Below are positions 24,488 to 42,669 of a DNA stretch of 64,000 bases, one piece after another. Origin of the DNA: Qipengyuania algicida (lineage in GTDB: Bacteria; Pseudomonadota; Alphaproteobacteria; Sphingomonadales; Sphingomonadaceae); the NCBI RefSeq assembly GCF_009828025.1, contig NZ_WTYA01000003.1, positions 1-64,000 of the forward strand, in the 5' to 3' direction. The notes below the pieces were generated by a model. It worked only from the letters and a program-made list of their open reading frames with translations, was not told the origin of the DNA and did not search any database. The translations under genes were made by a program, and so were the position numbers. Numbering within the stretch: the stretch's first letter is position 1; each line of letters opens with the position of its first letter.

Positions 24488-25942
24488 ATGCAGAAATTCG
24501 AGCCCCGCGACCGCAAGGTCAAGATCCTCGCCACCGTCGGCCCTGCCAGCCGGTCCCCCGAAATGCTCGAACGGCTGTTCAAGGCCGGGGTGGACGCCTT
24601 CCGCGTCAACATGAGCCACGGCGATCAGGATACCCACGCCCAGACCATCGCCGCAATCCGCGCGGTAGAAAAGAAATTCGGTCGTCCGATCGCGATCCTC
24701 GCCGACCTGCAAGGGCCAAAACTGCGCGTCGGCACGTTCAAGGATGGCAAGGCGGTTATCCGTCATGGCGGACATTTCACCCTCGACCGGAAACAGGAGC
24801 CGGGCGACGAGAACCGCGTGCAACTGCCTCACCCCGAATTGTTCGGGCTGATGGAAAAGGGCCAGCGGCTGCTGATCAATGATGGCAAGATCCGCCTGCG
24901 CGTTATCCGTGCGAGCGAGGACGAGATCCTCTGCTCTGCCGAGGTCGGCGGGGTCATTTCGGACCGCAAGGGCGTCAACGTACCCGACGCGGAGGTTCCG
25001 ATCCCGGCACTGACCGACAAGGACCGGCGCGACCTCGCCTTCGCGATGGCGCAAGGGGCGGACTGGATCGGCCTCAGCTTTGTCCAGCGGCCCGAAGATC
25101 TGGCCGAAGCGCGCAAGCTGATGGGCGGGAAAGGCGCGCTGTGCGCCAAGATCGAAAAGCCGATGGCAGTGCGCCGCCTCGACGAGATCATCGAGCTGTC
25201 TGACGGCATCATGGTCGCGCGCGGCGATCTGGGCGTGGAACTGGAGCCGCAGGAGGTCCCGCCGCTGCAAAAGCAGATCGTCGGCGCCGCTCGCCATGCG
25301 GGCAAGCCGGTGATCGTCGCGACGCAGATGCTCGAATCGATGATCGAAAGCCCTGCCCCGACCCGCGCCGAAGTCTCCGACGTCGCCAATGCGGTTTACG
25401 ACGGGGCCGACGCGGTGATGCTGAGCGCGGAAACCGCGGCGGGCGACTGGCCGGAAGAGGCCGTCACCATCATGGACAAGATCGCCGTGCAGGTGGAACG
25501 CGACAGCGCTTATCTGGCGCGCGTGCGCTTCCTCGACACGCCGCCCGACCGCACCACCGCCGATGCGCTGGCCCATGCCTGCATGACCATCTCCGACACG
25601 GTGACGATCCGCGCGGTCACGGTATTCACCGGTTCGGGTTCCACCGCCCGCCGCGTGGCGCGCGAACGCCCGAGCGTGCCGATGCTGGTGCTGACACCTT
25701 CGAACACTACGGCGAGACGGTGCGCACTCTTGTGGGGCGCTCATGCCGTGGCGACCAAGGACATCGGCAGTTTCGAAGAGATGATCGCCAAGGGCAAGCG
25801 GATGGCTCTGCGCCACGGCTTTGCACAGGGCGGCGACAAGCTCATCGCTCTGGCGGGTGTGCCCTTCGGTACACCGGGATCGACCAATCTCATCCATGTG
25901 GTGACACTGTCCGGGAACGAACTGGACCATCACGACGGCTGA
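24488..25942 (+). CDS. pyk: Pyruvate kinase
   Basis: Transfers phosphate from phosphoenolpyruvate to ADP in the last step of glycolysis. The 484-residue barrel has KILATVGPASRSPEML at the N-terminus, the RVNMSHGD nucleotide-binding segment, AKIEKPMAV with the catalytic lysine, MVARGDLGVELEPQEVP, and VATQMLESMIESPAPTRAEVSDVANAV. The C-terminal domain is normal for a type II enzyme. A pyruvate oxidase-type gene follows after 63 bp. Confidence 0.97.
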   Translation: MQKFEPRDRKVKILATVGPASRSPEMLERLFKAGVDAFRVNMSHGDQDTHAQTIAAIRAVEKKFGRPIAILADLQGPKLRVGTFKDGKAVIRHGGHFTLDRKQEPGDENRVQLPHPELFGLMEKGQRLLINDGKIRLRVIRASEDEILCSAEVGGVISDRKGVNVPDAEVPIPALTDKDRRDLAFAMAQGADWIGLSFVQRPEDLAEARKLMGGKGALCAKIEKPMAVRRLDEIIELSDGIMVARGDLGVELEPQEVPPLQKQIVGAARHAGKPVIVATQMLESMIESPAPTRAEVSDVANAVYDGADAVMLSAETAAGDWPEEAVTIMDKIAVQVERDSAYLARVRFLDTPPDRTTADALAHACMTISDTVTIRAVTVFTGSGSTARRVARERPSVPMLVLTPSNTTARRCALLWGAHAVATKDIGSFEEMIAKGKRMALRHGFAQGGDKLIALAGVPFGTPGSTNLIHVVTLSGNELDHHDG

Positions 25943-26005
25943 CGCGTCCGGAAACTTTGTCGTGGCGCCCAATTGCCTGTGCGGACGGCTACGGAGAAAA
26001 ATTTC

Positions 26006-27718
26006 ATGGCGAAGAATGTGGCGCAAATCGTGGTCGATGCACTCGAACAGGCGGGCGCGCGGCGGATTTACGGCATTCCCGGCGATACGATCAATCATTT
26101 CACCGATGCGGTCGCCAAGTCGAACCTGCGCTGGGTCCATGTCCGCCACGAAGAGGCCGGAGCACTGGCCGCGGGCGGAGAATCCTATTTCACCGACGAG
26201 TTGACTGTCTGTGCGGGCACTTGCGGGCCGGGCTCGCTGCATTTCGTCAATGGCGTTTACGAGACCCACCGCAACGGCGCGCCGATGGTGCTGATCGCCT
26301 CGGACGTGGCGCGCAACGAGAGCGGGTTCAACTTCCCGCAGGAAGTGGACCAGCGCAAGGTCTACGAGCAACACTCGCATTTCTGCGAATATATCTCTCA
26401 CCCGTCACAAGCGCGGCGCATCGTCGCAAAGGCGGCGCAAACGGCGCTGACCAAGCGCGGCGTCGCGGTGGTGATCGTCAACGGCGACATGTTCACCCAG
26501 ACCGACAAGGACGAGCAGGCTTGGGGGGTCATGCGCCCGCAGCCACGCTGCTTGCCGAGCGAAGCAGAGCTTTCCGAACTCGCCCGCATGGTGGACGAGG
26601 CTGACAAGGTCACCCTCTATGCCGGGATCGGCGCGCGCGATGCGCTCGAACAGATCCGCGCCTTTTGCGACAAGGTGAAGGTGCCGATGGTCCACACCAC
26701 CCGCGCCAAGCAATGGCTGGAGCCGAACAATCCTTTCAACGTCGGGGTCAACGGCATTCTCGGCAATCGTGCTGGCGTCAACGCGCTGGAACGCGCCGAC
26801 CTTGTCATCACGCTCGGCTGCGACTTCGCCTATACGCAATATTATCCCGACAAGAAGATTGCCCAGATCGATATCGAACCGACCCATCTCGGACGGCGCT
26901 CGCCGGTCGACCTTGGGCTGGTCGGCGATGCGGCCAGCACTCTTGAAGCGTTGACCCCGCTCGTGCGTGCGCGCAGCGATACGGCGCATCTGTCCCAGCA
27001 GCAGGCCGAATGGGCGGAGGACCACAAGGGTTACAAGGATGCAGGGAAAGAGAGCGATCCGACGCTGATCCACCCGCAATATGTCGCCAATCTTCTCAAC
27101 GAGAAGGCGGCCGAGGATGCGATCTTCACTGCCGATGGCGGATCGCCGATGGTCTGGCTGCTGCGTCACCTCGATGCCAACGGGAAGCGCGGCTTCCTCA
27201 CCAGCCTGCTCCACGGCACCATGGCCAATGCCTATCCGCAGGCGATGGGAGCCAAGCTAGCCTATCCCGAACGGCAGGTGATCGCGATGTGCGGCGACGG
27301 CGGCATGACCATGCTGATGGGGGACCTGCTGACCCTGGTTCAGGAACAGATCCCTGCAAAGCTGCTCATCTTCAACAACGGTTCGCTCGGTTTCGTCGAA
27401 ATGGAGCAGCGCGTGGAAGGGCTGGTCGATCACTACACTGGCCTGAAGAACCCGGATTTCGCGCGCGTCGCCGAGGCTTGCGGCCTGAATGGTCGCCGGG
27501 TCGAGAATGCCAATGACTTGCCTGCGGCAATGGATGCCTGGCTGGCCGAACCCGGCCCCGCCCTGCTCGATGTGAAGGTCAACCGCGTCGAGCTGGTGAT
27601 GCCGCCGAAGATCGAAGCTTCGCAGGTCGCATCGACGGCCATGTTCGGCGTCAAAGCCGTGCTTGACGGGCGCAGCAGCGAGGTAATTTCATTGTTGCGA
27701 GACAATTTCCTGCGCTGA
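26006..27718 (+). CDS. poxB: Thiamine-diphosphate pyruvate oxidase / quinone-dependent pyruvate dehydrogenase
   Basis: A 570-residue member of the POX/acetolactate synthase superfamily. The N-terminal PYR domain has the activating Glu50 in VRHEEAGALAAG; the FAD/central domain follows; the C-terminal PP domain has CGDGGMTMLMGDLLT...FNNGSLGF for ThDP-Mg near 430-460. Overall similarity is to PoxB, which decarboxylates pyruvate to acetate and reduces ubiquinone at the membrane. ATG 26006 is chosen (GGAGAAAAA upstream), not the in-frame codon at 25973. Position after pyk supports pyruvate as substrate. Confidence 0.88.
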   Translation: MAKNVAQIVVDALEQAGARRIYGIPGDTINHFTDAVAKSNLRWVHVRHEEAGALAAGGESYFTDELTVCAGTCGPGSLHFVNGVYETHRNGAPMVLIASDVARNESGFNFPQEVDQRKVYEQHSHFCEYISHPSQARRIVAKAAQTALTKRGVAVVIVNGDMFTQTDKDEQAWGVMRPQPRCLPSEAELSELARMVDEADKVTLYAGIGARDALEQIRAFCDKVKVPMVHTTRAKQWLEPNNPFNVGVNGILGNRAGVNALERADLVITLGCDFAYTQYYPDKKIAQIDIEPTHLGRRSPVDLGLVGDAASTLEALTPLVRARSDTAHLSQQQAEWAEDHKGYKDAGKESDPTLIHPQYVANLLNEKAAEDAIFTADGGSPMVWLLRHLDANGKRGFLTSLLHGTMANAYPQAMGAKLAYPERQVIAMCGDGGMTMLMGDLLTLVQEQIPAKLLIFNNGSLGFVEMEQRVEGLVDHYTGLKNPDFARVAEACGLNGRRVENANDLPAAMDAWLAEPGPALLDVKVNRVELVMPPKIEASQVASTAMFGVKAVLDGRSSEVISLLRDNFLR

Positions 27719-27762
27719 GATTGCCTGCCGGGCGGCGTCCGTACCAGCAGGAACGATTGCGT

Positions 27763-27921
27763 TCAGTTGTAGCCGTAACCGTTGTTGCTGTCGCCCATCA
27801 TGCTTCCGGCACCCTGTTGCGAGAGCGAATGCATTTCACGGCTGATGTCATCGGGATGGACGCCGGCATAGGCCAGTGCGCCGGTGATGATCGCCACGCT
27901 GATGAGAATTCGCTTGAACAT
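27763..27921 (-). CDS. Small exported hypothetical protein, 52 aa
   Basis: Starts MFKRILISVAIITGALAYAG, a clean signal peptide or membrane segment, followed by a short polar tail (PDDISREMHSLSQQGAGSMM and DSNNGYGYN). The frame is open upstream of 27921, but the methionine before the hydrophobic stretch is the natural start. No family is recognised. It sits alone between poxB and the deacetylase gene. Confidence 0.6.
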   Translation of the reverse strand: MFKRILISVAIITGALAYAGVHPDDISREMHSLSQQGAGSMMGDSNNGYGYN

Positions 27922-27983
27922 GACAGCATGTATTGCGCCCGGAGCGGTTAAGTCCAATTTGAAAAATTGGGTTAAAACCGCGT

Positions 27984-29003
27984 TCACGCCTGGTCGGAAA
28001 AGCCCGCGAGGAACGTCGTGACGTTGGCACCGAGCGCGCCGACCGCATAGCCTCCTTCCATCACGATCACGCCCGGCAGGCCGAGCTTGGCAATGATCGC
28101 CCCCATCGCGCGATAATCGGCGGTTGCGAGACGGAACTGCGAGATCGGATCGCCTGCGAACGTATCCGCACCAAAGCTGACGACCAGAAATTTCGCCCCC
28201 CAGGCCGCGATCCGTGCACATATATTTTCGAGCACAGGACGATAGCCGTTCCAATCAGTGCTGCGCGGTAGCGGCACATTGATCGTCGCGCCCTCCCCGC
28301 CACCGCTGCCGCACTCATCTGCGTGGCCCCAGTAGAACGGGAAATCGGTTGTGGGATCGGCATGGATCGAGGCGAACAGGACGTCCCCATCGTCGTAAAA
28401 GATATCCTGCGTGCCATTGCCATGATGGTAATCGACGTCGAGGACCGCGACCGGACTCAAACCTTGCGAGACCGCTTGCCGCGCGACGATGGCTGCGTTG
28501 TTGAGGTAGCAATAGCCGCCCATGTAATCCGCCCCCGCATGATGACCCGGAGGTCGGCAGGCGGCGAAGGCAAAACGTTCCTCGCTCCGCGCCACCGCAT
28601 CGAACGCCGACAGAGCTGCTTGAGCTGCACCATATGCTGCTGCCCAAGTGCCCGCGGCAATCGGCGTCGCCGCATCCATGGCGTGCGCGCCGATGCGTGC
28701 ATCGATTCGTGCCAACGATAGCTTGCGGCGACCGACGATCGGGAATGTATAGCCGATCGCATCGCCGCTGCGCCCGGCGGCAAGCCAGTCGTCATGCGCG
28801 GATTTGAGGAAGGCGACATAGCTTTGATCGTGAACGGCGAGAATCGGATCAAGGCCGAAATCGCGAGCCTCCTCCACTTCGCCAAGTGCATTCAAGATAG
28901 TCGTCAGCCGTGCGGGCGTTTCAGCATAATCCGTCCACTCGCCATTGTTCAGCTCACGCAGGGGTGCGTGACGCAACTGGTCCGGGTGGTGGAAAATTCT
29001 CAC
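27984..29003 (-). CDS. Histone deacetylase-family amidohydrolase (acetylpolyamine-type)
   Basis: A 339-residue zinc-dependent deacetylase. Conserved blocks are CRPPGHHAG (149-157, active-site histidines), LDVDYHHGNGTQDIFY (188-202, zinc ligands Asp189, His191-type positions) and SFGADTFAGDP. Bacterial members often deacetylate acetylpolyamines or small acetyl compounds; sequence alone does not decide. The start is GTG 29003, overlapping the gltX stop in a four-base GTGA, so translation is coupled. Confidence 0.9.
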   Translation of the reverse strand: MRIFHHPDQLRHAPLRELNNGEWTDYAETPARLTTILNALGEVEEARDFGLDPILAVHDQSYVAFLKSAHDDWLAAGRSGDAIGYTFPIVGRRKLSLARIDARIGAHAMDAATPIAAGTWAAAYGAAQAALSAFDAVARSEERFAFAACRPPGHHAGADYMGGYCYLNNAAIVARQAVSQGLSPVAVLDVDYHHGNGTQDIFYDDGDVLFASIHADPTTDFPFYWGHADECGSGGGEGATINVPLPRSTDWNGYRPVLENICARIAAWGAKFLVVSFGADTFAGDPISQFRLATADYRAMGAIIAKLGLPGVIVMEGGYAVGALGANVTTFLAGFSDQA

Positions 29004-30358
29004 CCGGCCTTGCCTGCCCGTTCAAGCCGGGCGCGCGCGCGCTCTTCGCCGATAAGCGGCAGCAAGTGCGCCATGTCCGGACCATGGTCCATCCCCGTCA
29101 GTGCCTGCCTCAGAGGCAGGAACAAAGCCTTGCCCTTGCGCCCGGTCTCCTGCTTGAGCGTATCGGCAAGCGCGTGCCACGGGTCCTCCTTCCAGCTCAT
29201 TAGCTTGGCCGCTTCGACAAGGAAGACACGATCCTCGTCAGCGAACTCGGGCGTTTCGATCGGGCCGGTGACAAGCTTCCACCAGTCGGCGGCTTCACCG
29301 ACACGAACAAGATTGGGACGGATCGCCAGCCATCCCGCTTCGTCCATCCCATCGGGCAGGCGCGTCGAGATCGTTTCATAATCCAGCGCATGGACGATGC
29401 CCGCATTGAGTCGGTCGAGATCAGCATCGTCGAATTTTGCCGGCGCCCGACCGAAACTGCTCAGGTCGAAAGTCTCGATCAGTTCCGACCGCTCGGCAAT
29501 AGGCTCGACCGGCTGAGACGTACCCAGCCTTGCGAGCAGCGCCAGCAGCGCCTGCGGCTCGATCCCGCGCTCGCGGAAGGCATCACACCCGAGCGAGCCG
29601 AGCCGCTTGGACAGCTTGCCCTCACTACCCACCAGCAATGCCTCATGAGCAAAATTCGGGATGGTTCTTGCTGCACTATACTGTGCAGCAATTGCCGCGG
29701 TAAACATCTGTATTTGAACGGCAGTATTCGAAACATGATCCTCACCGCGCAAGACGTCGGTGATGCCCATATCGAGATCGTCGATCACGCTTGGCAGCAT
29801 GTAGAGCCAGCTGCCGTCCGCGCGCCGGATCACCGGGTCGGAAAGCTGCGCCGGATCGAATTTCTGCGTGCCTCTGACCCCGTCCTCCCACTGGATCGGC
29901 TCGGCGTGATCGAGCTTGAAACGCCAGTGTGGCGCGATACCCTGCGCTTCCTTTTCCGCGCGCTCCTCCGCACTCAAAGCCAACGCCGCACGGTCGTATA
30001 TCGGCGGCAGGCCACGCCCGAGCTGTATCTTGCGCTTGAGATCGAGTTCCTGCGCGGTCTCGTAGCAGGGATAGACGCGTCCGGCGGCCTGAAGCGCGGA
30101 AAACACTGCTTCATACAACGCCAGTCGCTGTGACTGGCGTTCCTCGCCATCCGGTTCGATCCCCAGCCATGCAAGATCAGCGCGGATCGACTCGACATAC
30201 TCTTCGCGGCTGCGCTCGGCATCGGTGTCGTCGATGCGCAGCAGGAACCGCCCGCCATGCTTCTTGGCCAGCAGCCAGTTGTGGAGCGCGGTGCGGATAT
30301 TGCCAACGTGGAGGCTGCCCGTCGGGGACGGTGCGAAACGGGTGGTGGTAATAGTCAT
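29000..30358 (-). CDS. gltX: Glutamyl-tRNA synthetase
   Basis: Class I synthetase charging tRNA-Glu. The 452-residue product has the HIGH-equivalent FAPSPTGSLHVGNIRT at 8-23 and the KMSKS-equivalent GKLSKRLG near 245. The length and the GTEHVS-type segment (LRGEDHVSNT) fit the bacterial enzyme. No zinc-binding cysteine cluster stands out. First gene of a coupled pair with the deacetylase. Confidence 0.95.
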   Translation of the reverse strand: MTITTTRFAPSPTGSLHVGNIRTALHNWLLAKKHGGRFLLRIDDTDAERSREEYVESIRADLAWLGIEPDGEERQSQRLALYEAVFSALQAAGRVYPCYETAQELDLKRKIQLGRGLPPIYDRAALALSAEERAEKEAQGIAPHWRFKLDHAEPIQWEDGVRGTQKFDPAQLSDPVIRRADGSWLYMLPSVIDDLDMGITDVLRGEDHVSNTAVQIQMFTAAIAAQYSAARTIPNFAHEALLVGSEGKLSKRLGSLGCDAFRERGIEPQALLALLARLGTSQPVEPIAERSELIETFDLSSFGRAPAKFDDADLDRLNAGIVHALDYETISTRLPDGMDEAGWLAIRPNLVRVGEAADWWKLVTGPIETPEFADEDRVFLVEAAKLMSWKEDPWHALADTLKQETGRKGKALFLPLRQALTGMDHGPDMAHLLPLIGEERARARLERAGKAG

Positions 30359-30430
30359 GGTGCCGCGCCGATACCGCTTGCAGAGCGGCTTGGCGAGAGG
30401 CGAGAGAGTCCGCTTGCGCAGCGCGTGGGA

Positions 30431-32737
30431 TCAGGCGTGCCGCCTGCCCTTCTTGCGCGCGATCGCCGCCTTGAGCGCACGGCGATAATTGAGCACCCCG
30501 TCATCCTCACCCGCATCCGTCGCTTCGAACATGTGCTGATCGATCTCGGCGCCCGCCATTGGCTTTTGGATGAAGAAGCCTTGCGCCTCATCGCAGCCGA
30601 GCTTGCGCAGCAGCGCCAGCTGTTCCGCGTTCTCGACCCCTTCCGCTATGGTATACATGCCCAGCGCATCGGCGAGCTGCGCAATCGTCCCGACGATCGC
30701 GCGCGCTTCTTCGCTGGCAGTGATGTCGACTACGAAATTCCTGTCGATCTTGATCCGGTCGAAGGGGTAGCTGCGCAGATAGCTGAGCGACGAGTAACCC
30801 GTCCCGAAATCGTCGAGCGCCATGCTTGCACCAAGATCGCGCAGACGGCGCATCGTGCCGAGCCCCGCGTCGCCATCGCGGATCAGCACACTTTCGGTAA
30901 TTTCGAATTCGACCCGTTCCGGCGCTATGCCGGTGGTGACGAGCAATTCGCGGATCGTCGGCACCAGTTGCGCATCGCGCATTTGCGTCACCGACAGGTT
31001 GATGGCGATACGGAAATCCCCGTCCCATTCGCGCAATTCGTTCAGGCTGTTGCGGATCACCCAATAGCCCAGCGGAAGGATCAACCCGCTGTCTTCTGCA
31101 ATCGGCAGGAATTCGTCCGGCGTCAGCAACCCGCGACGCGGATGATTCCAGCGCACCAGCACTTCGAAGGCGCTTATGGCACTGCTGTCGAGATCCATGA
31201 TCGGCTGATAATAGAGCCGCAGCTGATCGCCCTCGATCGCTTGGCGCAGCTCGGTTTCGATCTGCCGGCGCTTCCTGGCGGCGCGATCGATCGCCTCGTC
31301 GAACAGCGCAAACTCGTCACGTCCCTTGGCCTTGGCCGCGTAAAGCGCGAGATCGGCCCGCCGCATGAGCTCGGCCGCATCGCACACCTTGCTGGCATCG
31401 TTTTCGGCCTGACAACGTGCGATGCCGATACTGGTCGAGACGCAGAAGGTCTGGCCATCGATACGGAACGGCGCGCGCGCGACGGCGAGGAAGCGGTGCG
31501 CGCGCTCCATCAGCATCCCATCGCCCGCGCTGGTGCGCATCAGCACCGCGAATTCGTCCCCACCGAGCCGGGCGACCAGATCGCCATCGCGCACTTCGCC
31601 CGCGAGCCGCGCGCCCATCTGGCTGAGCAAGGCATCGCCCATTCCGTGCCCCTGCGTGTCGTTGATAGCCTTGAAATCGTCGAGATCGAGATAGAACAGG
31701 GCGACCTCGCGCGGGCTGCTGGCCGCGGCCAGCGCCGTGCGCAATTCACGGTCGAAGCAATAGCGGTTGGCAAGCCCGGTGAGCTGGTCGAAATGGGCCA
31801 TGTGCTGGACCTGCTGTTCGACCATCCGCGCCTCGGTCACGTCCCGCCCGACGCCTGTGATCCTTGCGCCGGATTGAGGTCTTGCGGAGAGCGACCACCA
31901 GCGCTGTTCGCCCGCCACGGACAGCGAAACCACCAGATCGCGAAAAGGGGCACGATCGGCCAGCAGGTCGGCAAGCCGGTCACGCGATTCCCCCGCGTCG
32001 AACAGCTCCAGCAAGCGGCGGCCGGTGAGCCCTTGCGGATCAATTCCGGCGACCTCGGCCAGCCTGGGTGAGACTTCGCACAACACACCCGCATCGTCGA
32101 GCGTCCAGAGAAAATCCGATGCTTGCGCCTCGTATTCATGGAGCAGGACGCGCACAGTATCCTCGCTCTGACGACGCAGCAATTCACCCTCGCACGCCCG
32201 GCGAAAGGCCAAATCCTGAACACGGATCATGATCAACAGCGAAAGTGCATAAACAACGATCAATGCGATGATCGCGAGGGCATCGTGTCCGGCGATAATC
32301 CATGCCGCCAGAGCGAGGCCGCCACCGACCGTGACAATATGCACCTGCGCTGCTCGCGGGACGTTACGGTGCGCCAGCAGCACCGTATTGAAGATGGCTG
32401 CTCCGACCAGACCAAGCACGGCATGTTGCAAGCCATCGCCGAAGAAGGCAGCAAAGATGAAACCGGATGACCAGGCCACGCTGCCCGCCATCAGCACCGC
32501 ATTCACCTGTTTCCAGCGCAGCTGACTGACCCGATCGTCCGCCAGTTCGACGCGTAATTGCGCGGCGAGCACGAGACGCAGGCCAATGATCAGGAAGGCG
32601 AAAGCAGCCCATGGTGCGATCAGCGTCAGCGGCGCGTCTGCAGCAAAACTCGCCAGCAGCACCAAGACGGAGGCAATCGCAGGTGCCAGCGCGAGCGAAG
32701 AGGATTGCGCAAACTGCTCGAGCCTGCGCCGCAGCAT
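30431..32737 (-). CDS. Membrane-bound PAS-GGDEF-EAL cyclic-di-GMP enzyme
   Basis: A 768-residue protein. About six hydrophobic segments fill residues 15-170. A PAS domain (170-310, FLWTLDDAGVLCEVSPRL) and a linker follow, then GGDEF (near 390, intact RLGGDEF with an RDGD I-site five residues before it) and EAL (from about 500). The EAL domain has EVL in place of EAL, a common working variant, and keeps NLS, LDDFGTGYSSLSYL, KIDRNFV, EGVEN and the final Q. Both activities may therefore be active. It turns over cyclic-di-GMP in response to an unknown signal. Confidence 0.93.
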   Translation of the reverse strand: MLRRRLEQFAQSSSLALAPAIASVLVLLASFAADAPLTLIAPWAAFAFLIIGLRLVLAAQLRVELADDRVSQLRWKQVNAVLMAGSVAWSSGFIFAAFFGDGLQHAVLGLVGAAIFNTVLLAHRNVPRAAQVHIVTVGGGLALAAWIIAGHDALAIIALIVVYALSLLIMIRVQDLAFRRACEGELLRRQSEDTVRVLLHEYEAQASDFLWTLDDAGVLCEVSPRLAEVAGIDPQGLTGRRLLELFDAGESRDRLADLLADRAPFRDLVVSLSVAGEQRWWSLSARPQSGARITGVGRDVTEARMVEQQVQHMAHFDQLTGLANRYCFDRELRTALAAASSPREVALFYLDLDDFKAINDTQGHGMGDALLSQMGARLAGEVRDGDLVARLGGDEFAVLMRTSAGDGMLMERAHRFLAVARAPFRIDGQTFCVSTSIGIARCQAENDASKVCDAAELMRRADLALYAAKAKGRDEFALFDEAIDRAARKRRQIETELRQAIEGDQLRLYYQPIMDLDSSAISAFEVLVRWNHPRRGLLTPDEFLPIAEDSGLILPLGYWVIRNSLNELREWDGDFRIAINLSVTQMRDAQLVPTIRELLVTTGIAPERVEFEITESVLIRDGDAGLGTMRRLRDLGASMALDDFGTGYSSLSYLRSYPFDRIKIDRNFVVDITASEEARAIVGTIAQLADALGMYTIAEGVENAEQLALLRKLGCDEAQGFFIQKPMAGAEIDQHMFEATDAGEDDGVLNYRRALKAAIARKKGRRHA

Positions 32738-33041
32738 CAGGCGATCGAGTGTTACCGCATCATATTCGCCGTCAGCCGAAAATGCCGCCTGATTGATCGC
32801 CCTGTCCCGCTGTTGCCACTATTCGTCCCTTGTTAAAGCACAATTTTCCTTCAAGGGACATCGAAAAGCGGTTGCAAACAAGGTCCGGGACACCCGCAGA
32901 CATCAAGCCGGTCGAGTGCCCCGAGACCCGGAAGCGACAAGCCAGCGAAGCGGCTTGACGTGCGGTTGTCGCCCCTGCCGACAACGTCCCTGCTGGCCCG
33001 AAGACCGGCAAGGACGCTGGTATGCATTGCTCAAATCGCAA
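32738..33041. other. Intergenic stretch, no gene seen
   Basis: About 300 bp between the PEPxWA-CTERM gene and the GGDEF-EAL gene, both on the minus strand. It presumably holds the terminator of the first and the promoter of the second. I find no convincing ORF, riboswitch or remnant in it. Confidence 0.4.
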
Positions 33042-33761
33042 TCAGGCGAAGGTGAGATTCACCTTTTGCCGACGTGAAGCGCGGAGCGCTCCACCTACAG
33101 CACCGAAGCCGAGGATCAGCATCAGCCAGGTCGCCGGTTCGGGAACTGCGCCGCCAGTGATTTCACGGGTGAGCTTCGTCCTCAGCGACGATTCGAACGC
33201 CGCGAAGTTACTCGCCGTCAGGGAGAATGAACCGGTTCCGCCCACCACATTGGTACAGTCGGCTCCGGCACCGATACCGATACAGTTGATCTGATCAATC
33301 CCTGCACCAAGCGCATCGGCAACCGATGTTCCCATGCTTCCGATGCCATCGGTGGATACATCAATGATCTGGCGGTTGGACGAGACACCGTTGCCGACGA
33401 TATCGGCTCTCGCTGCGTCGATCGCACTGCCGATATTGGTGCCGCCGGCGGTGTAAGCCATATTGGTCAAGGCGGTGATCAGGGCACTGAAGTTACCCGA
33501 AGTAATCTCCGCCATCGAGAAAATCGTCGTGGTGGAACTGGCAAATCGGTACACTCCAATCGCAATCGTGCCATCCTGAGGCAGTATCGAAGTATCGCTC
33601 AGGGCATTGATATAGGCTTGGCGCTGGAGGTTGAAATTAGCCGATCCAATGCTCCCGGACGCGTCCAGCGCCAAGGCGAGTTCAATGGTGGCCGCTGATG
33701 CCGGCGCCGCCATCGCAAAAGTCGATGCTGCGCCAAGCGCGGTCAGTAGAAGCTTTTTCAT
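33042..33761 (-). CDS. von Willebrand factor A (DUF1194) protein with PEPxWA-CTERM sorting signal
   Basis: A 239-residue exported protein. The signal peptide is MKKLLLTALGAASTFAMAAPASA. The vWA domain has a full MIDAS: DASGS (Asp33, Ser35, Ser37), the threonine in AGGTNIGSAID and an Asp in DVSTDG. The C-terminus is a sorting tail: PEPATW (207-212), a hydrophobic stretch ending GFGAVGGAL, and basic RASRRQK, as processed by exosortase. No exosortase gene is in the window. It probably binds a ligand at the cell surface or in exopolysaccharide (inference). Confidence 0.9.
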   Translation of the reverse strand: MKKLLLTALGAASTFAMAAPASAATIELALALDASGSIGSANFNLQRQAYINALSDTSILPQDGTIAIGVYRFASSTTTIFSMAEITSGNFSALITALTNMAYTAGGTNIGSAIDAARADIVGNGVSSNRQIIDVSTDGIGSMGTSVADALGAGIDQINCIGIGAGADCTNVVGGTGSFSLTASNFAAFESSLRTKLTREITGGAVPEPATWLMLILGFGAVGGALRASRRQKVNLTFA

Positions 33762-34025
33762 GATATTCCCTCTTTCGGTTTTGAAATCGTATCAACGACC
33801 CGAAAGACGCGAGCGAATTTACCCGCGTCAGGGAAAGTGCGTGTTTTTGGCGACTGTCTTTTTTGAGGCGACCGGTCTCTGTCTTTGTGCCAACTACCGG
33901 AACAAGAGCCGGAGGCGCACACCGCTTAAGATGAACTTTTGGTAATGTTTGTGGTTCGAGGCGTCAATAGCGTTGATGAGTAGCGCCGCATTTGTCCCGG
34001 ATTGGAACAGAATACCGGACATAAC
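33762..34025. other. Intergenic region upstream of the vWA/PEPxWA-CTERM gene
   Basis: About 260 bp carrying the 5' flank of the vWA gene and the region beyond the rpoC terminator. No ORF or clear promoter motif stands out. Confidence 0.35.
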
Positions 34026-34056
34026 AAAAACCCCGCCGGATCGCTCCGGCGGGGTT
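34026..34056 (-). terminator. Intrinsic terminator of rpoBC
   Basis: A 12-bp perfect stem AACCCCGCCGGA / TCCGGCGGGGTT with a four-base loop, followed on the minus strand by five T. It begins 28 bases after the rpoC stop. Confidence 0.9.
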
Positions 34057-34084
34057 CCTGAAATGAACGCTATGGCTGTCGGGT

Positions 34085-38428
<4,344 letters not shown>

Positions 38429-38499
38429 TTCTCACATCCCTTTGAGGGAAAAATCCGGGGCGGTTGAGGCGGGCGGCCATGACGGCCGCCCCACCCAGA

Positions 38500-42669
<4,170 letters not shown>

